NCBI RefSeq assembly: GCF_000426845.1
Contig: NZ_AUGD01000001.1
Location: forward strand, 830,001-894,000
Length of the DNA: 64,000 bases
Direction of reading: 5' to 3'
Source of the DNA: Bradyrhizobium sp. in8p8
Lineage (GTDB): Bacteria > Pseudomonadota > Alphaproteobacteria > Rhizobiales > Xanthobacteraceae
Part shown: positions 8,581 to 17,869 of the stretch, piece after piece
How positions within the stretch are numbered: position 1 is the stretch's first letter
Layout: each line of letters begins with the position of its first letter
Program-made: the position numbers and the translations under genes
The notes under the pieces: generated by a model
Told to the model about the DNA's origin: nothing
Database searches by the model: none
Seen by the model: the letters and a program-made list of their open reading frames with translations, nothing else

Positions 8581-9093
8581 ATGACGGTTTTGACCTGGTC
8601 CGATGATCGCGTCGAGCAGCTGAAGAAGCTCTGGGAGGCCGGACTTTCGGCCAGCCAGATCGCGGCGGAGCTCGGCAATGTGACCCGCAATGCCGTGATC
8701 GGCAAAGTGCACCGGCTCGGCCTGTCCGGCCGCGCCAAGAGCCCTTCATCGGCAGCGCCCCGGCCGCGCAAGGCACGGCCCGCGCAGCACATGATGCGAG
8801 TCACTCGCCCCGTCGCGCGCGGCAACACCGCGCTGGCGCAGGCCTTCGAGGTCGAGGTTGAGGCTGAACCTGTTACCTACGACAACGTGGTGCCTATGAG
8901 CCAACGGCTGTCGCTACTGGAATTGAACGAGGCGACCTGTCACTGGCCGGTCGGCGATCCCTCGAGCCCGGATTTCTTCTTCTGCGGCGGCAAGGCGCTT
9001 TCCGGCCTGCCCTACTGCGCCCAGCATTCGCGCGTGGCGTATCAGCCCGCAGCAGACCGCCGGCGCGCGCCGGCCAAGCCGGGCACGCGCTGA
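8581..9093 (+). CDS. gcrA: GcrA cell cycle regulator
   Basis: 170 aa. The N-terminus TWSDDRVEQLKKLWEAGLSA followed by QIAAELG and RNAVIGKVHRLGLSGR is the GcrA DNA-binding domain that recognises methylated GANTC; a variable linker leads to the C-terminal part with CHWPVGDPSSPDFFFCGG and PYCAQHSRVAYQP, the sigma70-contacting domain. The start at 8581 is preceded by AGGGAAAGGG; a longer frame from 8536 exists but is not typical. GcrA promotes sigma70 transcription of cell-division and replication-associated genes in alphaproteobacteria. The GANTC cluster upstream suggests self-control tied to replication. Confidence 0.95.
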   Translation: MTVLTWSDDRVEQLKKLWEAGLSASQIAAELGNVTRNAVIGKVHRLGLSGRAKSPSSAAPRPRKARPAQHMMRVTRPVARGNTALAQAFEVEVEAEPVTYDNVVPMSQRLSLLELNEATCHWPVGDPSSPDFFFCGGKALSGLPYCAQHSRVAYQPAADRRRAPAKPGTR

Positions 9094-9260
9094 GTTTGTC
9101 GATCTACCTGATGGCAGCCGTGACGCGATCACGGCTCCAGTAACTCGGTGTCATCCCCGCCTGGTGCGCGATTGCGCGCGAGGGGCGGGGATCCGTAGCC
9201 ACAGCGCGCAATTGTCGCGCGAGATGGTCACTCCGAGTCTTCGTCAAAGCACGTTCTGTG

Positions 9261-9300
9261 GTTATGGACCCGGGCTCGCGCTGCGCGCGTCCCGGGATGG
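9261..9300. repeat. CCCGGG-armed intergenic palindrome
   Basis: CCCGGG (9269-9274) and CCCGGG (9291-9296) flank GCTCGCGCTGCGCGCG in a form that recurs between genes in Bradyrhizobium-like genomes. It lies in the 260-base spacer between convergent gcrA and phoB and may serve as terminator. Confidence 0.5.
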
Positions 9301-9353
9301 CGGCCAAGATCATTGCCGCATCTCGCGAAACCAACACTCGCCAGTTTAGAGCT

Positions 9354-10061
9354 TTACGTCTGCTCCGCCTTGGCGAACCGATCATCCAGCGCGTAGCCGG
9401 CGCCGCGGACCGTGCGGATCGGGTCCTGCTCGCGACCCAGATTGAGCAGCTTGCGCAGGCGCCCGATATGGACGTCGACGGTGCGCTCGTCGATGTAGAT
9501 GTCGCGGCCCCAGACGCTGTCGAGCAGCTGCTCGCGCGAGAACACGCGGCCGGGATGCTCCAGGAAGAACTCAAGCAGGCGATATTCTGTCGGGCCGAGA
9601 TCGATCGGCCGGCCCGAGCGCGCCACGCGGCGCTTGTCGCGGTCGAGCTCGATGTCGCCATAGGCGAGCACCGTCGCGAGCCGCTCGGGGCTCGCGCGCC
9701 GCAGAAGCCCCTTCACGCGCGCGAGCAGCTCCGGCACCGAGAACGGCTTGACGATGTAGTCGTCGGCGCCGGTCGCAAGCCCCCGCACCCGCTCGCTCTC
9801 CTCGCCGCGCGCGGTGAGCATGATGATCGGGAGCTGCTTGGTCTCGGGCCGCGTGCGCAGCCGCCGGCACAGCTCGATGCCCGATAGCCCAGGCAGCATC
9901 CAGTCGAGCACGATCAGATCGGGAATGTGCTCCTTGAGGCGGGTATCGGCATCGTCGCCGCGCATCACCGTCTCGACGTCATAGCCGTCGCCTTCGAGGT
10001 TGTAGCGGAGAAGCTCGGTGAGAGCTTCCTCGTCCTCAACCACCATAATGCGTGCGCCCAT
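9354..10061 (-). CDS. phoB: Phosphate response regulator PhoB
   Basis: 235 aa OmpR/PhoB-type response regulator. Receiver domain 1-120 with phospho-acceptor Asp53 (LIVLDWMLPG) and Lys105 (VKPFS); winged-helix DNA-binding domain 130-228 with GPTEYRLLEFFLEHPGRVF and RTVDVHIGRLRKLL. When phosphorylated by PhoR under phosphate limitation it binds Pho boxes such as the one upstream of pstS. Last gene of the phoR-pst-phoU-phoB cluster, 22 bases after phoU. Confidence 0.96.
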   Translation of the reverse strand: MGARIMVVEDEEALTELLRYNLEGDGYDVETVMRGDDADTRLKEHIPDLIVLDWMLPGLSGIELCRRLRTRPETKQLPIIMLTARGEESERVRGLATGADDYIVKPFSVPELLARVKGLLRRASPERLATVLAYGDIELDRDKRRVARSGRPIDLGPTEYRLLEFFLEHPGRVFSREQLLDSVWGRDIYIDERTVDVHIGRLRKLLNLGREQDPIRTVRGAGYALDDRFAKAEQT

Positions 10062-10083
10062 GGTGTCGTCGCTCCTTACGTCT

Positions 10084-10800
10084 TCAGGTATTCGGTATCG
10101 TGGTGGCGAAATTGGTCATGTCGCCCTTCGGCCGCTTGTCGGTGATCGCCTGCCCCTCGATCATGTAGAACACGGTCTCGGCGATGTTGGTGGCGTGGTC
10201 GCCGATCCGCTCGATGTTCTTGGCGCAGAACATCAGATGGATGCAGAACGAGATGTTGCGCGGATCCTCCATCATATAGGTGAGGAGCTCGCGGAACAGC
10301 GAGGTGCAGATCGCGTCGACCTCCTCGTCGCCCTTCCACACCGCCATTGCCGCCGGCAGATCGTGCGCGGCGTAGGCGTCCAGCACCGACTTGACCTGCT
10401 GCTGCACCAGGTCGGTCATGTGTTCCAGGCCGCGGAACAGCTTGAGCGGATGGAAATCCGTCTCCAGCGCCGCGACGCGCTTGCCCATGTTCTTGGCGAG
10501 ATCGCCGATGCGCTCGAGATCGGTCGCGACGCGCATGGCGCCGACGATCTCGCGCAGGTCAACCGCCATCGGCTGGCGGCGCGCGATGGTGAGCACCGCG
10601 CGCTCCTCGATGCGCTTCTGCAGCGCATCGAGCTCGGTGTCGGTGGCGACGACGCGCTGGCCGAGCGCGACGTCGCGGCGGATCAGCGCGTCGACGGAAT
10701 CGACGATCATGCGCTCGGCGATGCCGCCCATTTCGGCAACCAGGCGCGTGAGCTCCTGGAGGTCGCTGTCGAAGGCCTTTGCGGTATGTTCAGAACCCAT
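10084..10800 (-). CDS. phoU: Phosphate signalling protein PhoU
   Basis: 238 aa all-helical protein with two PhoU repeats (AEMGGIAERMIVDSVDAL and the second around LVQQQVKSVLDAY); E/D-rich metal motifs such as RDVALGQRVVATDTELDALQ are visible. It links the Pst transporter state to PhoR, keeping PhoB inactive when phosphate is plentiful. It lies 11 bases after pstB and ahead of phoB, the usual order. Confidence 0.96.
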   Translation of the reverse strand: MGSEHTAKAFDSDLQELTRLVAEMGGIAERMIVDSVDALIRRDVALGQRVVATDTELDALQKRIEERAVLTIARRQPMAVDLREIVGAMRVATDLERIGDLAKNMGKRVAALETDFHPLKLFRGLEHMTDLVQQQVKSVLDAYAAHDLPAAMAVWKGDEEVDAICTSLFRELLTYMMEDPRNISFCIHLMFCAKNIERIGDHATNIAETVFYMIEGQAITDKRPKGDMTNFATTIPNT

Positions 10801-10811
10801 GTTCCGTCTCC

Positions 10812-11633
10812 TCAGCCGAACCGGCCGGTGATGTAATCCTGCGTGCGCCGGTCGCTCGGCGACGTGAAGATCTTGCTGGTATCGTCGAACTCGATCAGCT
10901 CGCCGAGATACATGAACGCGGTCTTGTCCGAGACGCGCGCCGCTTGCTGCATGTTGTGGGTGACGATCGCGATCGTGTAGTTCTCGGACAATTCCTGGAT
11001 CAGTTCCTCAACCTTCGCCGTCGAGATCGGATCGAGCGCCGAGCAGGGCTCGTCGAACAGGATCACCTCGGGCCGGACCGCGACAGTGCGAGCGATGCAG
11101 AGGCGCTGCTGCTGGCCGCCGGAAAGCGACAGGCCGGAAGCATTGAGCTTGTCCTTGACCTCGTTCCACAGCGCGCCGCCACGCAACGCCTTCTCGACGC
11201 GGTCGTCCATCTCGGACTTCGAGATCTTCTCGTACAGACGAATGCCGAACGCGATGTTCTCGTAGATCGTCATCGGGAACGGGGTCGGCTTCTGGAACAC
11301 CATGCCGACCCGGGCGCGCAGCAGATTGAGATCAAGCTTGGGGTCGAGAATGTTGGTGTGGTCGAGCAGCAGCTGACCGGTGGCGCGCTGGCCCGGATAG
11401 AGATCGTACATCCGGTTGAAGATGCGCAGCAGGGTCGACTTGCCGCAGCCGGACGGGCCGATGAATGCCGTGACGCGGTTGGTGCCGAGCGCCAGATTGA
11501 TGTTCTTCAATGCATGGTGCTCACCGTAGTAGAAGTTGAGGTTGCGCGCCGTAACCTTGGCGGGCGCCTCGGGCAGGGGCTGCGAGCCGGGATGGACGGT
11601 CGGCGCGCTGACGGAAACAGACATTTCACTCAT
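10812..11633 (-). CDS. pstB: Phosphate ABC transporter ATP-binding protein
   Basis: 273 aa cytoplasmic ATPase of the high-affinity phosphate importer. Walker [10 protein letters not shown], signature LSGGQQQRL, Walker [13 protein letters not shown] and the switch His in IVTHNMQQA are intact. The N-terminal ~30 residues form a short extension before the ABC core. Overlaps pstA by 4 bases. Confidence 0.97.
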   Translation of the reverse strand: MSEMSVSVSAPTVHPGSQPLPEAPAKVTARNLNFYYGEHHALKNINLALGTNRVTAFIGPSGCGKSTLLRIFNRMYDLYPGQRATGQLLLDHTNILDPKLDLNLLRARVGMVFQKPTPFPMTIYENIAFGIRLYEKISKSEMDDRVEKALRGGALWNEVKDKLNASGLSLSGGQQQRLCIARTVAVRPEVILFDEPCSALDPISTAKVEELIQELSENYTIAIVTHNMQQAARVSDKTAFMYLGELIEFDDTSKIFTSPSDRRTQDYITGRFG

Positions 11634-12475
11634 TTTGCAGTCCTCTCGGCGCCGATGATGCGCGCGCCAATGTTCAGGGCAAGCACGGTCAGGGTGATCA
11701 GCAGCGCGCCGCTCCAGGCGAGCTGCTTCCAGTAGGCGTAGGGGCTCTGCACGAAATTGTTGATGGTCACCGGCAGGTTGGCCATGGTCTTGTCCAGGCC
11801 CAGGCTGAAGAACTGGTTCGAGAGCGCGGTGAACAGCAGCGGTGCCGTCTCGCCGGCAACGCGGGCGGTGGCGAGCAGCACGCCGGTGATGAGGCCGGAA
11901 CGCGCGGCGCGATAGGCGATCCGCTTGATCACCAGCGAGCGCGGCAGGCCCAGTGCGCTGGCGGCCTCACGCAGCGGGTTGGGAACCAGCAGCAGCATGT
12001 CTTCCGTGGTGCGCACCACGACCGGGATCACGATGACGGCGAGCGCCAGCGCGCCCGCGATCGCCGAGAAGCCTCGCATCGGCACCACCACCGCGCCGTA
12101 GATGAACAGGCCAATGATGATCGAGGGCGCCGACAACAGAATGTCGTTGATGAAGCGGATCACCGAGGTCAGCTTGTCGTTGCGGCCGTACTCGGCGAGA
12201 TAGGTGCCGGCGAATAGGCCGAGCGGCGCGCCGATGCCGACGCCGATCGCGGTCATGATCAGCGAGCCGACGATAGCGTTGCGCAGGCCGCCCTCGGTCG
12301 ATCCGGGCGGCGGGGTGTCAGCGGTGAAGACCTGGAAGTTGAGCCCGGCCAGGCCGTTGTAGAACAGCGTGATCAGGATCAGCGCGAGCCAGGTGACGCC
12401 GAAGGCGGCAGCGGCGATGCAGAGCCCGCGGATGACGATGTCCCAGCGGCGGCGACGTGCATAGATCGGGTTCAT
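11630..12475 (-). CDS. pstA: Phosphate ABC transporter permease PstA
   Basis: 281 aa inner-membrane permease with six predicted membrane segments. The EAA-type cytoplasmic loop is visible as [18 protein letters not shown], where it contacts PstB. Forms the channel with PstC. Separated from pstC by only 4 bases. Confidence 0.95.
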   Translation of the reverse strand: MNPIYARRRRWDIVIRGLCIAAAAFGVTWLALILITLFYNGLAGLNFQVFTADTPPPGSTEGGLRNAIVGSLIMTAIGVGIGAPLGLFAGTYLAEYGRNDKLTSVIRFINDILLSAPSIIIGLFIYGAVVVPMRGFSAIAGALALAVIVIPVVVRTTEDMLLLVPNPLREAASALGLPRSLVIKRIAYRAARSGLITGVLLATARVAGETAPLLFTALSNQFFSLGLDKTMANLPVTINNFVQSPYAYWKQLAWSGALLITLTVLALNIGARIIGAERTAK

Positions 12476-12479
12476 GGCT

Positions 12480-13478
12480 TTACTTCCCGGCCTTGGTTTC
12501 CAGGCGCATCAGCATCAGCCGCGCGGCTGCGAGCACGAAGAACGTCAACACGAACAGGAGCAGACCGAGAAGGATCAGGCCGGACTGGTGCAGGCCGTCG
12601 CTCTCGGCGAACTCCGACGCGATCGCCGCCGAGATCGTGGTACCCGGGGCGAAGATCGACGATGAGATGCGGAACGAATTGCCTATGATGAAGGTCACCG
12701 CCATGGTTTCGCCGAGCGCGCGGCCCAGCGCCAGCATGACACCGCCAATGATGCCGACGCGGGTGTAGGGGATCACCACGCTGCGGACGACTTCCCAGGT
12801 GGTGCAGCCGACACCATAGGCGGCTTCCTTCAAGACCGGCGGCACCGTCTTGAACACGTCGACCGAGATCGAGGTGATGAAGGGCAGCACCATGATCGCG
12901 AGGATCAGCGCGGCGTTGAACAGGCTGAGATAGGAGGGGGGCCCGGCAAAGATCGCGCCCAGCACAGGGACGCCGTCGAAGACCTTGATCATGAATGGCT
13001 GGAAGGTGTTGGCCAGGAACGGCCCGAGCACGAAGAAGCCCCACATGCCGTAGATGATCGAGGGAATGCCGGCGAGCAACTCGACCGCCATGCCGATCGG
13101 GCGGCGCAGCCATTGCGGACAGAGCTCGGTGAGGAAGATCGCAATGCCGAGGCCGACCGGAATGGCGATCAGCATGGCGATGAAGGAGGTGATGAGCGTT
13201 CCGTAGATCGGCCCGAGCGCGCCCAGCACCGGAGGATCGGCGGACGGTGCCCAGCGCTGCGTCCACAGGAAGGAGAGGCCGTACTCCTTCATCGCGGGGA
13301 AGGCGCCGACGACCAGCGAAAGGATGATGCCGCCGAGGATCAGCAGCACCGAGATCGCGGAAAGCCGCGTGATCCAATAGAAAGTGACGTCGCCGAGCTT
13401 GAACGCGCCCAAGGCCTTGGCGCGATCATACGGTCCGGCATCGTCGATTACATCGCTCTGAACGGCCATCTCTGCCAC
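12480..13478 (-). CDS. pstC: Phosphate ABC transporter permease PstC
   Basis: 332 aa permease with six or seven membrane segments and the EAA loop [21 protein letters not shown]. The start taken is a GTG with AGGGGA seven bases upstream; an ATG three codons later is the alternative but has poorer spacing. About 175 bases separate it from pstS, with a hairpin between. Confidence 0.94.
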   Translation of the reverse strand: MAEMAVQSDVIDDAGPYDRAKALGAFKLGDVTFYWITRLSAISVLLILGGIILSLVVGAFPAMKEYGLSFLWTQRWAPSADPPVLGALGPIYGTLITSFIAMLIAIPVGLGIAIFLTELCPQWLRRPIGMAVELLAGIPSIIYGMWGFFVLGPFLANTFQPFMIKVFDGVPVLGAIFAGPPSYLSLFNAALILAIMVLPFITSISVDVFKTVPPVLKEAAYGVGCTTWEVVRSVVIPYTRVGIIGGVMLALGRALGETMAVTFIIGNSFRISSSIFAPGTTISAAIASEFAESDGLHQSGLILLGLLLFVLTFFVLAAARLMLMRLETKAGK

Positions 13479-13574
13479 GCCGATCCCCTGTTTTGCTCAC
13501 GCCAGCTGCATGCCGCCAAAGGCGGTCGTTTTCGACAGCTTGCCCGCGTCGTTCCGGGATTGTCTTGAAGGGGA

Positions 13575-13597
13575 CCCGGAATCCTGAAGATTCCGGG
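13575..13597 (-). promoter_or_regulatory. Hairpin between pstS and pstC
   Basis: Perfect 9-base arms CCCGGAATC / GATTCCGGG around a 5-base loop, 56 bases after the pstS stop. No T-run follows. Such a stem usually protects the abundant upstream binding-protein mRNA from 3' decay and lowers downstream permease expression. Confidence 0.6.
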
Positions 13598-13652
13598 CCG
13601 CTCGTCCACTCGCGCCCGCCGCGAGGCGGAGCGCGAGTTCAGTACGCTGCAA

Positions 13653-14666
13653 TCAGCTCTTGATCTCGGCAGCCCACGTCTTCTCGATCTGCTTCACGAC
13701 AGTGTCGGGCATCGGGATGTAGTCGAGCTCCTCGGCCATCTTGTCGCCCTTCTCGAACGCCCACTTGAAGAACTTGAGGGCTTCCTGGGAGGCCGCCTTG
13801 TCGGTCGCATCCTTGTGCATCAGGATGAAGGTCGCGCCGGTAATCGGCCAAGACGCTTCACCCGGCTGGTCGGTCAGGATCACATAGTAGTTCTTGGAGC
13901 CGGCCCAGTCGGCGTTGGCGGCTGCAGCCTGGAAGGCCGCAACGGTCGGCTGCACGGTCTTTCCGGACTTGTTGATCAGGGCACCGTAGGTCAGCTTGTT
14001 TTGCTTGGCATAGGCATACTCGACATAGCCGATCGAGTTCTTGGTCTGGCTGACATTGCCCGCGACGCCTTCATTGCCTTTGGCGCCAACGCCCGTCGGC
14101 CATTCGACCGCGGTACCGGCACCGACCTTCGTCTTCCACTCGGCATTGGTCTTGGAAAGGAAATCGGTCCAGATGAACGTGGTGCCGGAACCGTCCGACC
14201 GACGCACGACGGTGATGGCGTCCGAGGGGAGCTTCACCTTGGGATTAAGCTTGGCGATCGCCGGGTCATTCCAAGTCTTGACCTTGCCCAGATAGATGTC
14301 GCCCAGCAGCTCGCCGGAAAACACCAGCTCGCCCGACTTGATCCCTTCGAGATTGACGACCGGCACCAGGGCACCCATCGCCTGCGGCCATTGGATCATT
14401 CCGTCCTTTTCAAGCTGCTCGGGCTTGAGAGGCATATCGCTCGCGCCGAAGGTCACGGTCTTGGCCTGGATCTGCTTGATGCCGCCGCCCGAACCGATCG
14501 ACTGGTAGTTCAGACCGTTGCCGGTCTCCTTTTTGTAGGCGTCAGCCCACTTGGAATAGAGCGGGAACGGGAACGTCGCGCCGGCGCCGGTGATGTCGGC
14601 CGCGAAGGCGGCCGTCGTCGATGCGGCTACCAAGCCAGCAGCGACCATAGTTTTGAGGAAATTCAT
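13653..14666 (-). CDS. pstS: Phosphate-binding protein PstS
   Basis: 337 aa periplasmic receptor for inorganic phosphate. Signal peptide MNFLKTMVAAGLVAASTTAA with cleavage after FAA; mature protein starts with DITGAGATFPFPLYSKW and has the phosphate-binding motifs SIGSGGGIKQI and VVRRSDGSGTTFIW. I start at 14666, preceded by TGGAG at good spacing; the longer frame to 14789 would run through the Pho box. First gene of the phosphate-induced transcript. Confidence 0.96.
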   Translation of the reverse strand: MNFLKTMVAAGLVAASTTAAFAADITGAGATFPFPLYSKWADAYKKETGNGLNYQSIGSGGGIKQIQAKTVTFGASDMPLKPEQLEKDGMIQWPQAMGALVPVVNLEGIKSGELVFSGELLGDIYLGKVKTWNDPAIAKLNPKVKLPSDAITVVRRSDGSGTTFIWTDFLSKTNAEWKTKVGAGTAVEWPTGVGAKGNEGVAGNVSQTKNSIGYVEYAYAKQNKLTYGALINKSGKTVQPTVAAFQAAAANADWAGSKNYYVILTDQPGEASWPITGATFILMHKDATDKAASQEALKFFKWAFEKGDKMAEELDYIPMPDTVVKQIEKTWAAEIKS

Positions 14667-14765
14667 GCTGGTCTCCATACAGGGGAGCGAAGCGCCATCC
14701 GCGCCCGATCGCGCTCCCCGCGCCGCCCGTTTAGGAGCGGTCGGCTGTGCTTTTACGAAGGTTTC

Positions 14766-14783
14766 ATGACAGTTGGATGACGC
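14766..14783 (-). promoter_or_regulatory. Pho box upstream of pstS
   Basis: On the minus strand it reads GCGTCAT-CCAA-CTGTCAT, two 7-base half-sites with an 11-base period, matching the PhoB consensus CTGTCAT-N4-CTGTCAT with one half-site degenerate. It lies 100 bases upstream of the pstS start and 28 bases past the phoR stop. Only this one is seen in the cluster, so pst-phoU-phoB is probably induced from here. Confidence 0.85.
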
Positions 14784-14810
14784 AACCAAGCATTTGGATT
14801 CGCTTGGTTT

Positions 14811-16109
14811 TTAGGCCGCGGTCGAAATCTTCGCCTGGGGAAAACACGCCGTGAAAGTTGCACCCTGCTTGGGCACGCTTTCGATCAAAAGCCGGCCGCG
14901 GTGGCGGTTAAGAATATGTTTCACCAGCGATAATCCGAGTCCGGTACCGCCTTGCGAGCGGCTGTCGCCGACGTCCACCCGATAGAAGCGCTCGGTCAGC
15001 CGCGGCAGGTGCTCGGGCGCGATACCGGGGCCGAAATCGCGTACCATGATCCGGATTTCCTGAGTTCCATCAGAGGCGGCGCCTGATGTCAGCGACACGA
15101 TGACGCGCCCGCCGGAGGCGCCGTATTTGAGCGCGTTCTCGATCAGGTTCTCAAACAGGCGGAGCAGCTCCTCGCGGTCGCCGGCGATCATCACCGGCGG
15201 ATCCGGCAGCTGGATTTCCACCACGACCTGGCGCTCGCGGGCCAGCGGCTCGAGCCCGTCGGCGACCTGGCGGATGATCGGCACGAGGTCGACCAGGGTG
15301 TCGGGCCGGACATGGGCCGACAGCTCGACCCGCGACAGCGACAGCAAATCGTCGATCAGGCGCGCCATGCGGGTGGCCTGGTTGTGCATGATGCCGAGGA
15401 AGCGCTCGCGCGCCTTGGGGTCGTCCTTGGCCTGGCCCTGCAGCGTGTCGATGAAGCCCGACAATGCGGCCAGCGGCGTACGCAGCTCGTGGCTCGCATT
15501 GGCGACGAAGTCGGCGCGCATCTCCTCCACCCGGCGCAGCGGCGTCTGGTCGTGGAAGGTCATCAGCATGCATTTGTCGGTACCGCCGAAGCTGGTCGGA
15601 ACCGGCACCGGCGTGATCATGAGCTCCATCCAGCGATCGACCGGAACATGGTCGAGATAGGTCGCGCGCCGCGGCTCGGTGGTCGCGATCGCCTCGCGCA
15701 GTGCCGTGATGATCTCCGGCGAGCGCAGCGCGAACTGGGCGAGCTCGTTCCGACGCAGCGCCGGGGCGAGCTGAGCGGCGGCGGCATTGAGGTGGATGAC
15801 GCGACCGGCGCGGTCGAGCAGCACAGCCGGATCCGGCATGCCGGCGACCACCGCGGCCACCGCCGCGCTCTCGACCGGGTTGATGCGCCTGACGTCGTCC
15901 CGGGAAGCGGCGGGATCGTGCAGCCGCCAGGGGATCAGGGCAGCCGCCGCGATGCAGAGGAACACGATCGCGGCGTGCAGTGCCGACAATTCGCCGAGCG
16001 AGACCACGACTGACAGCGCCAGCGCCGCGGCGATGAGGATGATGGTCGAGTGCCGCAGCCGGTCCGACCATGGCTGAACGTTGGGAGAAGATGGGGCGTC
16101 GATCGCCAT
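14811..16109 (-). CDS. phoR: Phosphate sensor histidine kinase PhoR
   Basis: 432 aa membrane kinase. Two membrane helices near the N-terminus (about 20-62), a PAS-like domain (about 85-190), HisKA with phospho-acceptor His207 in FVANASHELRTPLAALSG, and an HATPase with LIENALKYG, DFGPGIAPEHLPRLTERFYR and GGTGLGLSLVKHIL. Phosphorylates PhoB under phosphate starvation; PhoU/PstB hold it in check. The 145-base gap to pstS with a Pho box suggests phoR has a basal promoter of its own. Confidence 0.95.
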   Translation of the reverse strand: MAIDAPSSPNVQPWSDRLRHSTIILIAAALALSVVVSLGELSALHAAIVFLCIAAAALIPWRLHDPAASRDDVRRINPVESAAVAAVVAGMPDPAVLLDRAGRVIHLNAAAAQLAPALRRNELAQFALRSPEIITALREAIATTEPRRATYLDHVPVDRWMELMITPVPVPTSFGGTDKCMLMTFHDQTPLRRVEEMRADFVANASHELRTPLAALSGFIDTLQGQAKDDPKARERFLGIMHNQATRMARLIDDLLSLSRVELSAHVRPDTLVDLVPIIRQVADGLEPLARERQVVVEIQLPDPPVMIAGDREELLRLFENLIENALKYGASGGRVIVSLTSGAASDGTQEIRIMVRDFGPGIAPEHLPRLTERFYRVDVGDSRSQGGTGLGLSLVKHILNRHRGRLLIESVPKQGATFTACFPQAKISTAA

Positions 16110-16142
16110 CGGGACGGGCTTCTCCTGGAGGACTTGCGGCGG

Positions 16143-17198
16143 TCAGGCACCGCTGTCGCTACGCTCTCTCACATAGGCGGCTTCACGCGCCGGGCCGGGG
16201 TCGAGCTTGAGTGCCGCCTGCTGCAAGCGCTTCGAACGTGTGCCGATTATAACTTCGCGAAACGTCAGCAAGATTACAGATATGACGAAGGGCGACACAT
16301 AATAGAGGAGGCGGAACAGCAGCATTCCGCCCAGCAGCTCCTCCCGGTCCATCTGCCAGAGGCCGACCAGCATGGCGGCGTCGAACACGCCAAGGCCTCC
16401 CGGCGAATGGCTGGCAAAGCCGAGCAGGGTCGCCGAGACGAAGATCACCGCGACCACGACGAAACCGAGATTGGGCTCGTCCGGGACCAGCACGTACATG
16501 GCGAGCGCACAAAAGCCGAGATCGATGATGCCGATTGCGATCTGGAGCAGCGTCAGGGGGCCGCCCGGCAGCACCACGGTCCAGGGGCCGCGGCCGACCA
16601 CCCGCGGCTGGGTCCAGACCCAGACCACGTAGCAGACCAGCGCCGCGATGATCATCAGCGCCAGCGTCCGATTCAGCCAGGGCGGAAGCTGGTCGATCGA
16701 GGCTGCAGCCTCCGGATGGTAGGCGATGCCGAGCCCGAGCACGGCGGCGTTGCCGAGCCAGAAGGTGAGGCCGGCGAGGAAGCAGATCTTGGCGACGTCG
16801 ATCGCGTTCAGTCCATAGGCCGAATAGATGCGATAGCGCACCGCGCCGCCGGTGAAGACGGATGCGCCGACATTGTGACCGATCGAGTAGCTGGTGAAGG
16901 CCGCGAGCGCGGTGATCCGGTAGGGCACCTGGGCGTGGCCGATCGCGCGCGTGGCGAACAGGTCGTAGAAGGTCAGGGTGAAATAGCCCGCAGCGACGAA
17001 CAGCGCCGCCATCGCAATCTGGCTCGGCTCGGTGCTCTTGATCGCTTCGAGGACCTCGTTGAAATCGATGCCCCGCAGCATGTGGTAGAGCACATAGCAA
17101 GCGATCCCGATGACCGCGATGCTGATCACAACGCCAAGCTTATGCAGGACTTGCTTCTCGCGCAGAAACGACGTCGCCCTGCGTATGGCTTCCAGCAT
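16143..17198 (-). CDS. Flippase-like UPF0104 / LPG-synthase-TM-like membrane protein
   Basis: 351 aa with about eight membrane helices and no soluble catalytic domain. YSIGHNVGASVFTGGAVRYR and ATLLGFASHSPGGLGVFDAA are the conserved segments of the lysylphosphatidylglycerol-synthase transmembrane family (MprF flippase-like). Without the aminoacyl-transferase half it may move a lipid rather than make one; substrate unknown. It sits 33 bases before phoR on the same strand, so a read-through transcript is possible, but no functional link to phosphate is evident. Confidence 0.75.
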   Translation of the reverse strand: MLEAIRRATSFLREKQVLHKLGVVISIAVIGIACYVLYHMLRGIDFNEVLEAIKSTEPSQIAMAALFVAAGYFTLTFYDLFATRAIGHAQVPYRITALAAFTSYSIGHNVGASVFTGGAVRYRIYSAYGLNAIDVAKICFLAGLTFWLGNAAVLGLGIAYHPEAAASIDQLPPWLNRTLALMIIAALVCYVVWVWTQPRVVGRGPWTVVLPGGPLTLLQIAIGIIDLGFCALAMYVLVPDEPNLGFVVVAVIFVSATLLGFASHSPGGLGVFDAAMLVGLWQMDREELLGGMLLFRLLYYVSPFVISVILLTFREVIIGTRSKRLQQAALKLDPGPAREAAYVRERSDSGA

Positions 17199-17560
17199 CT
17201 AGACCTCGAACAACGCTTCAGCGGCCAGGGTGGCCGGCGGACGGGCGGACGACTCACAGGCACTCAACGAACCTTCGCCGCCGGCACCGGCATCGCGCAT
17301 GCCCCCTGCCCCTCCACTAGCGCGTTTTCGGGCGGAGTGGAATTCGCCAGTTCGAACAAAAACACGTGCCTTCAGTATTTTAGGCAGGGTCATGGCTCCT
17401 GATGCACGGTTTGGCGCCTTCGGCGGCACGGTTGACGCGAATCTCCGTGGCAATCCTGCGCAGACGCCATGAAGTTTTGATGATTTCGGCCGCACAATGT
17501 TCCGTCACGACTTAAGCCAACTTCAATCTATCGGCCGCGCGGTCAGGGTGCACGGCAACA
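17199..17560. other. Intergenic region with repeat remnant
   Basis: 362 bases without a convincing gene; the only open frame (98 codons, minus) merely abuts the next start and has Arg/Ala-rich composition. At about 17316-17375 AGCGCGTTTTCGGGCGG and the inverted GTTCGAACAAAAACACG resemble a dispersed rhizobial palindrome. It should contain the promoter of the flippase-like gene. Confidence 0.5.
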
Positions 17561-17869
17561 TCACGGAGCCGCCGGCGGTGCGGTGCGCGAGACGACGCGG
17601 TCGCGCAGCCATGCACCAATGGTGCAACCGACGAGATAGCAGGCGAACATGATCAGCCCAAGGTCGAGCCAGTAGCCGAAGCGGCCGGGGACAACATGGG
17701 CGACCGAGGCCGCGATCAGAGCCACAGCAAGCGCGGCGAGCCAGCGCGCCGTCACCTTCGAGGTGCCGTTGCCGCGCTGGACCACCGAGATCCAGCCCAT
17801 GCAAAAGCCCAGCAGCAACGAGCCGATCAGCCAGCCCAGGTGGAAAGAGACGAGATAGGGCATCGTCAC
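17561..17869 (-). CDS. Small membrane protein of unknown function
   Basis: 102 aa with three predicted membrane helices (about 6-26, 42-60, 68-88) and a short Arg-rich then Pro/Ala tail. Start overlaps the stop of the OmpA/BON gene by 4 bases, so it is translationally coupled to it and probably its partner in the envelope. No recognised domain. Confidence 0.7.
   Translation of the reverse strand: MTMPYLVSFHLGWLIGSLLLGFCMGWISVVQRGNGTSKVTARWLAALAVALIAASVAHVVPGRFGYWLDLGLIMFACYLVGCTIGAWLRDRVVSRTAPPAAP

Noticed and set aside
17199-17495. 98-codon minus-strand frame upstream of the flippase-like gene
   Set aside because: In-frame extension ending just before that start codon; no ribosome site, Arg/Ala/Ser-rich, overlaps a repeat remnant.
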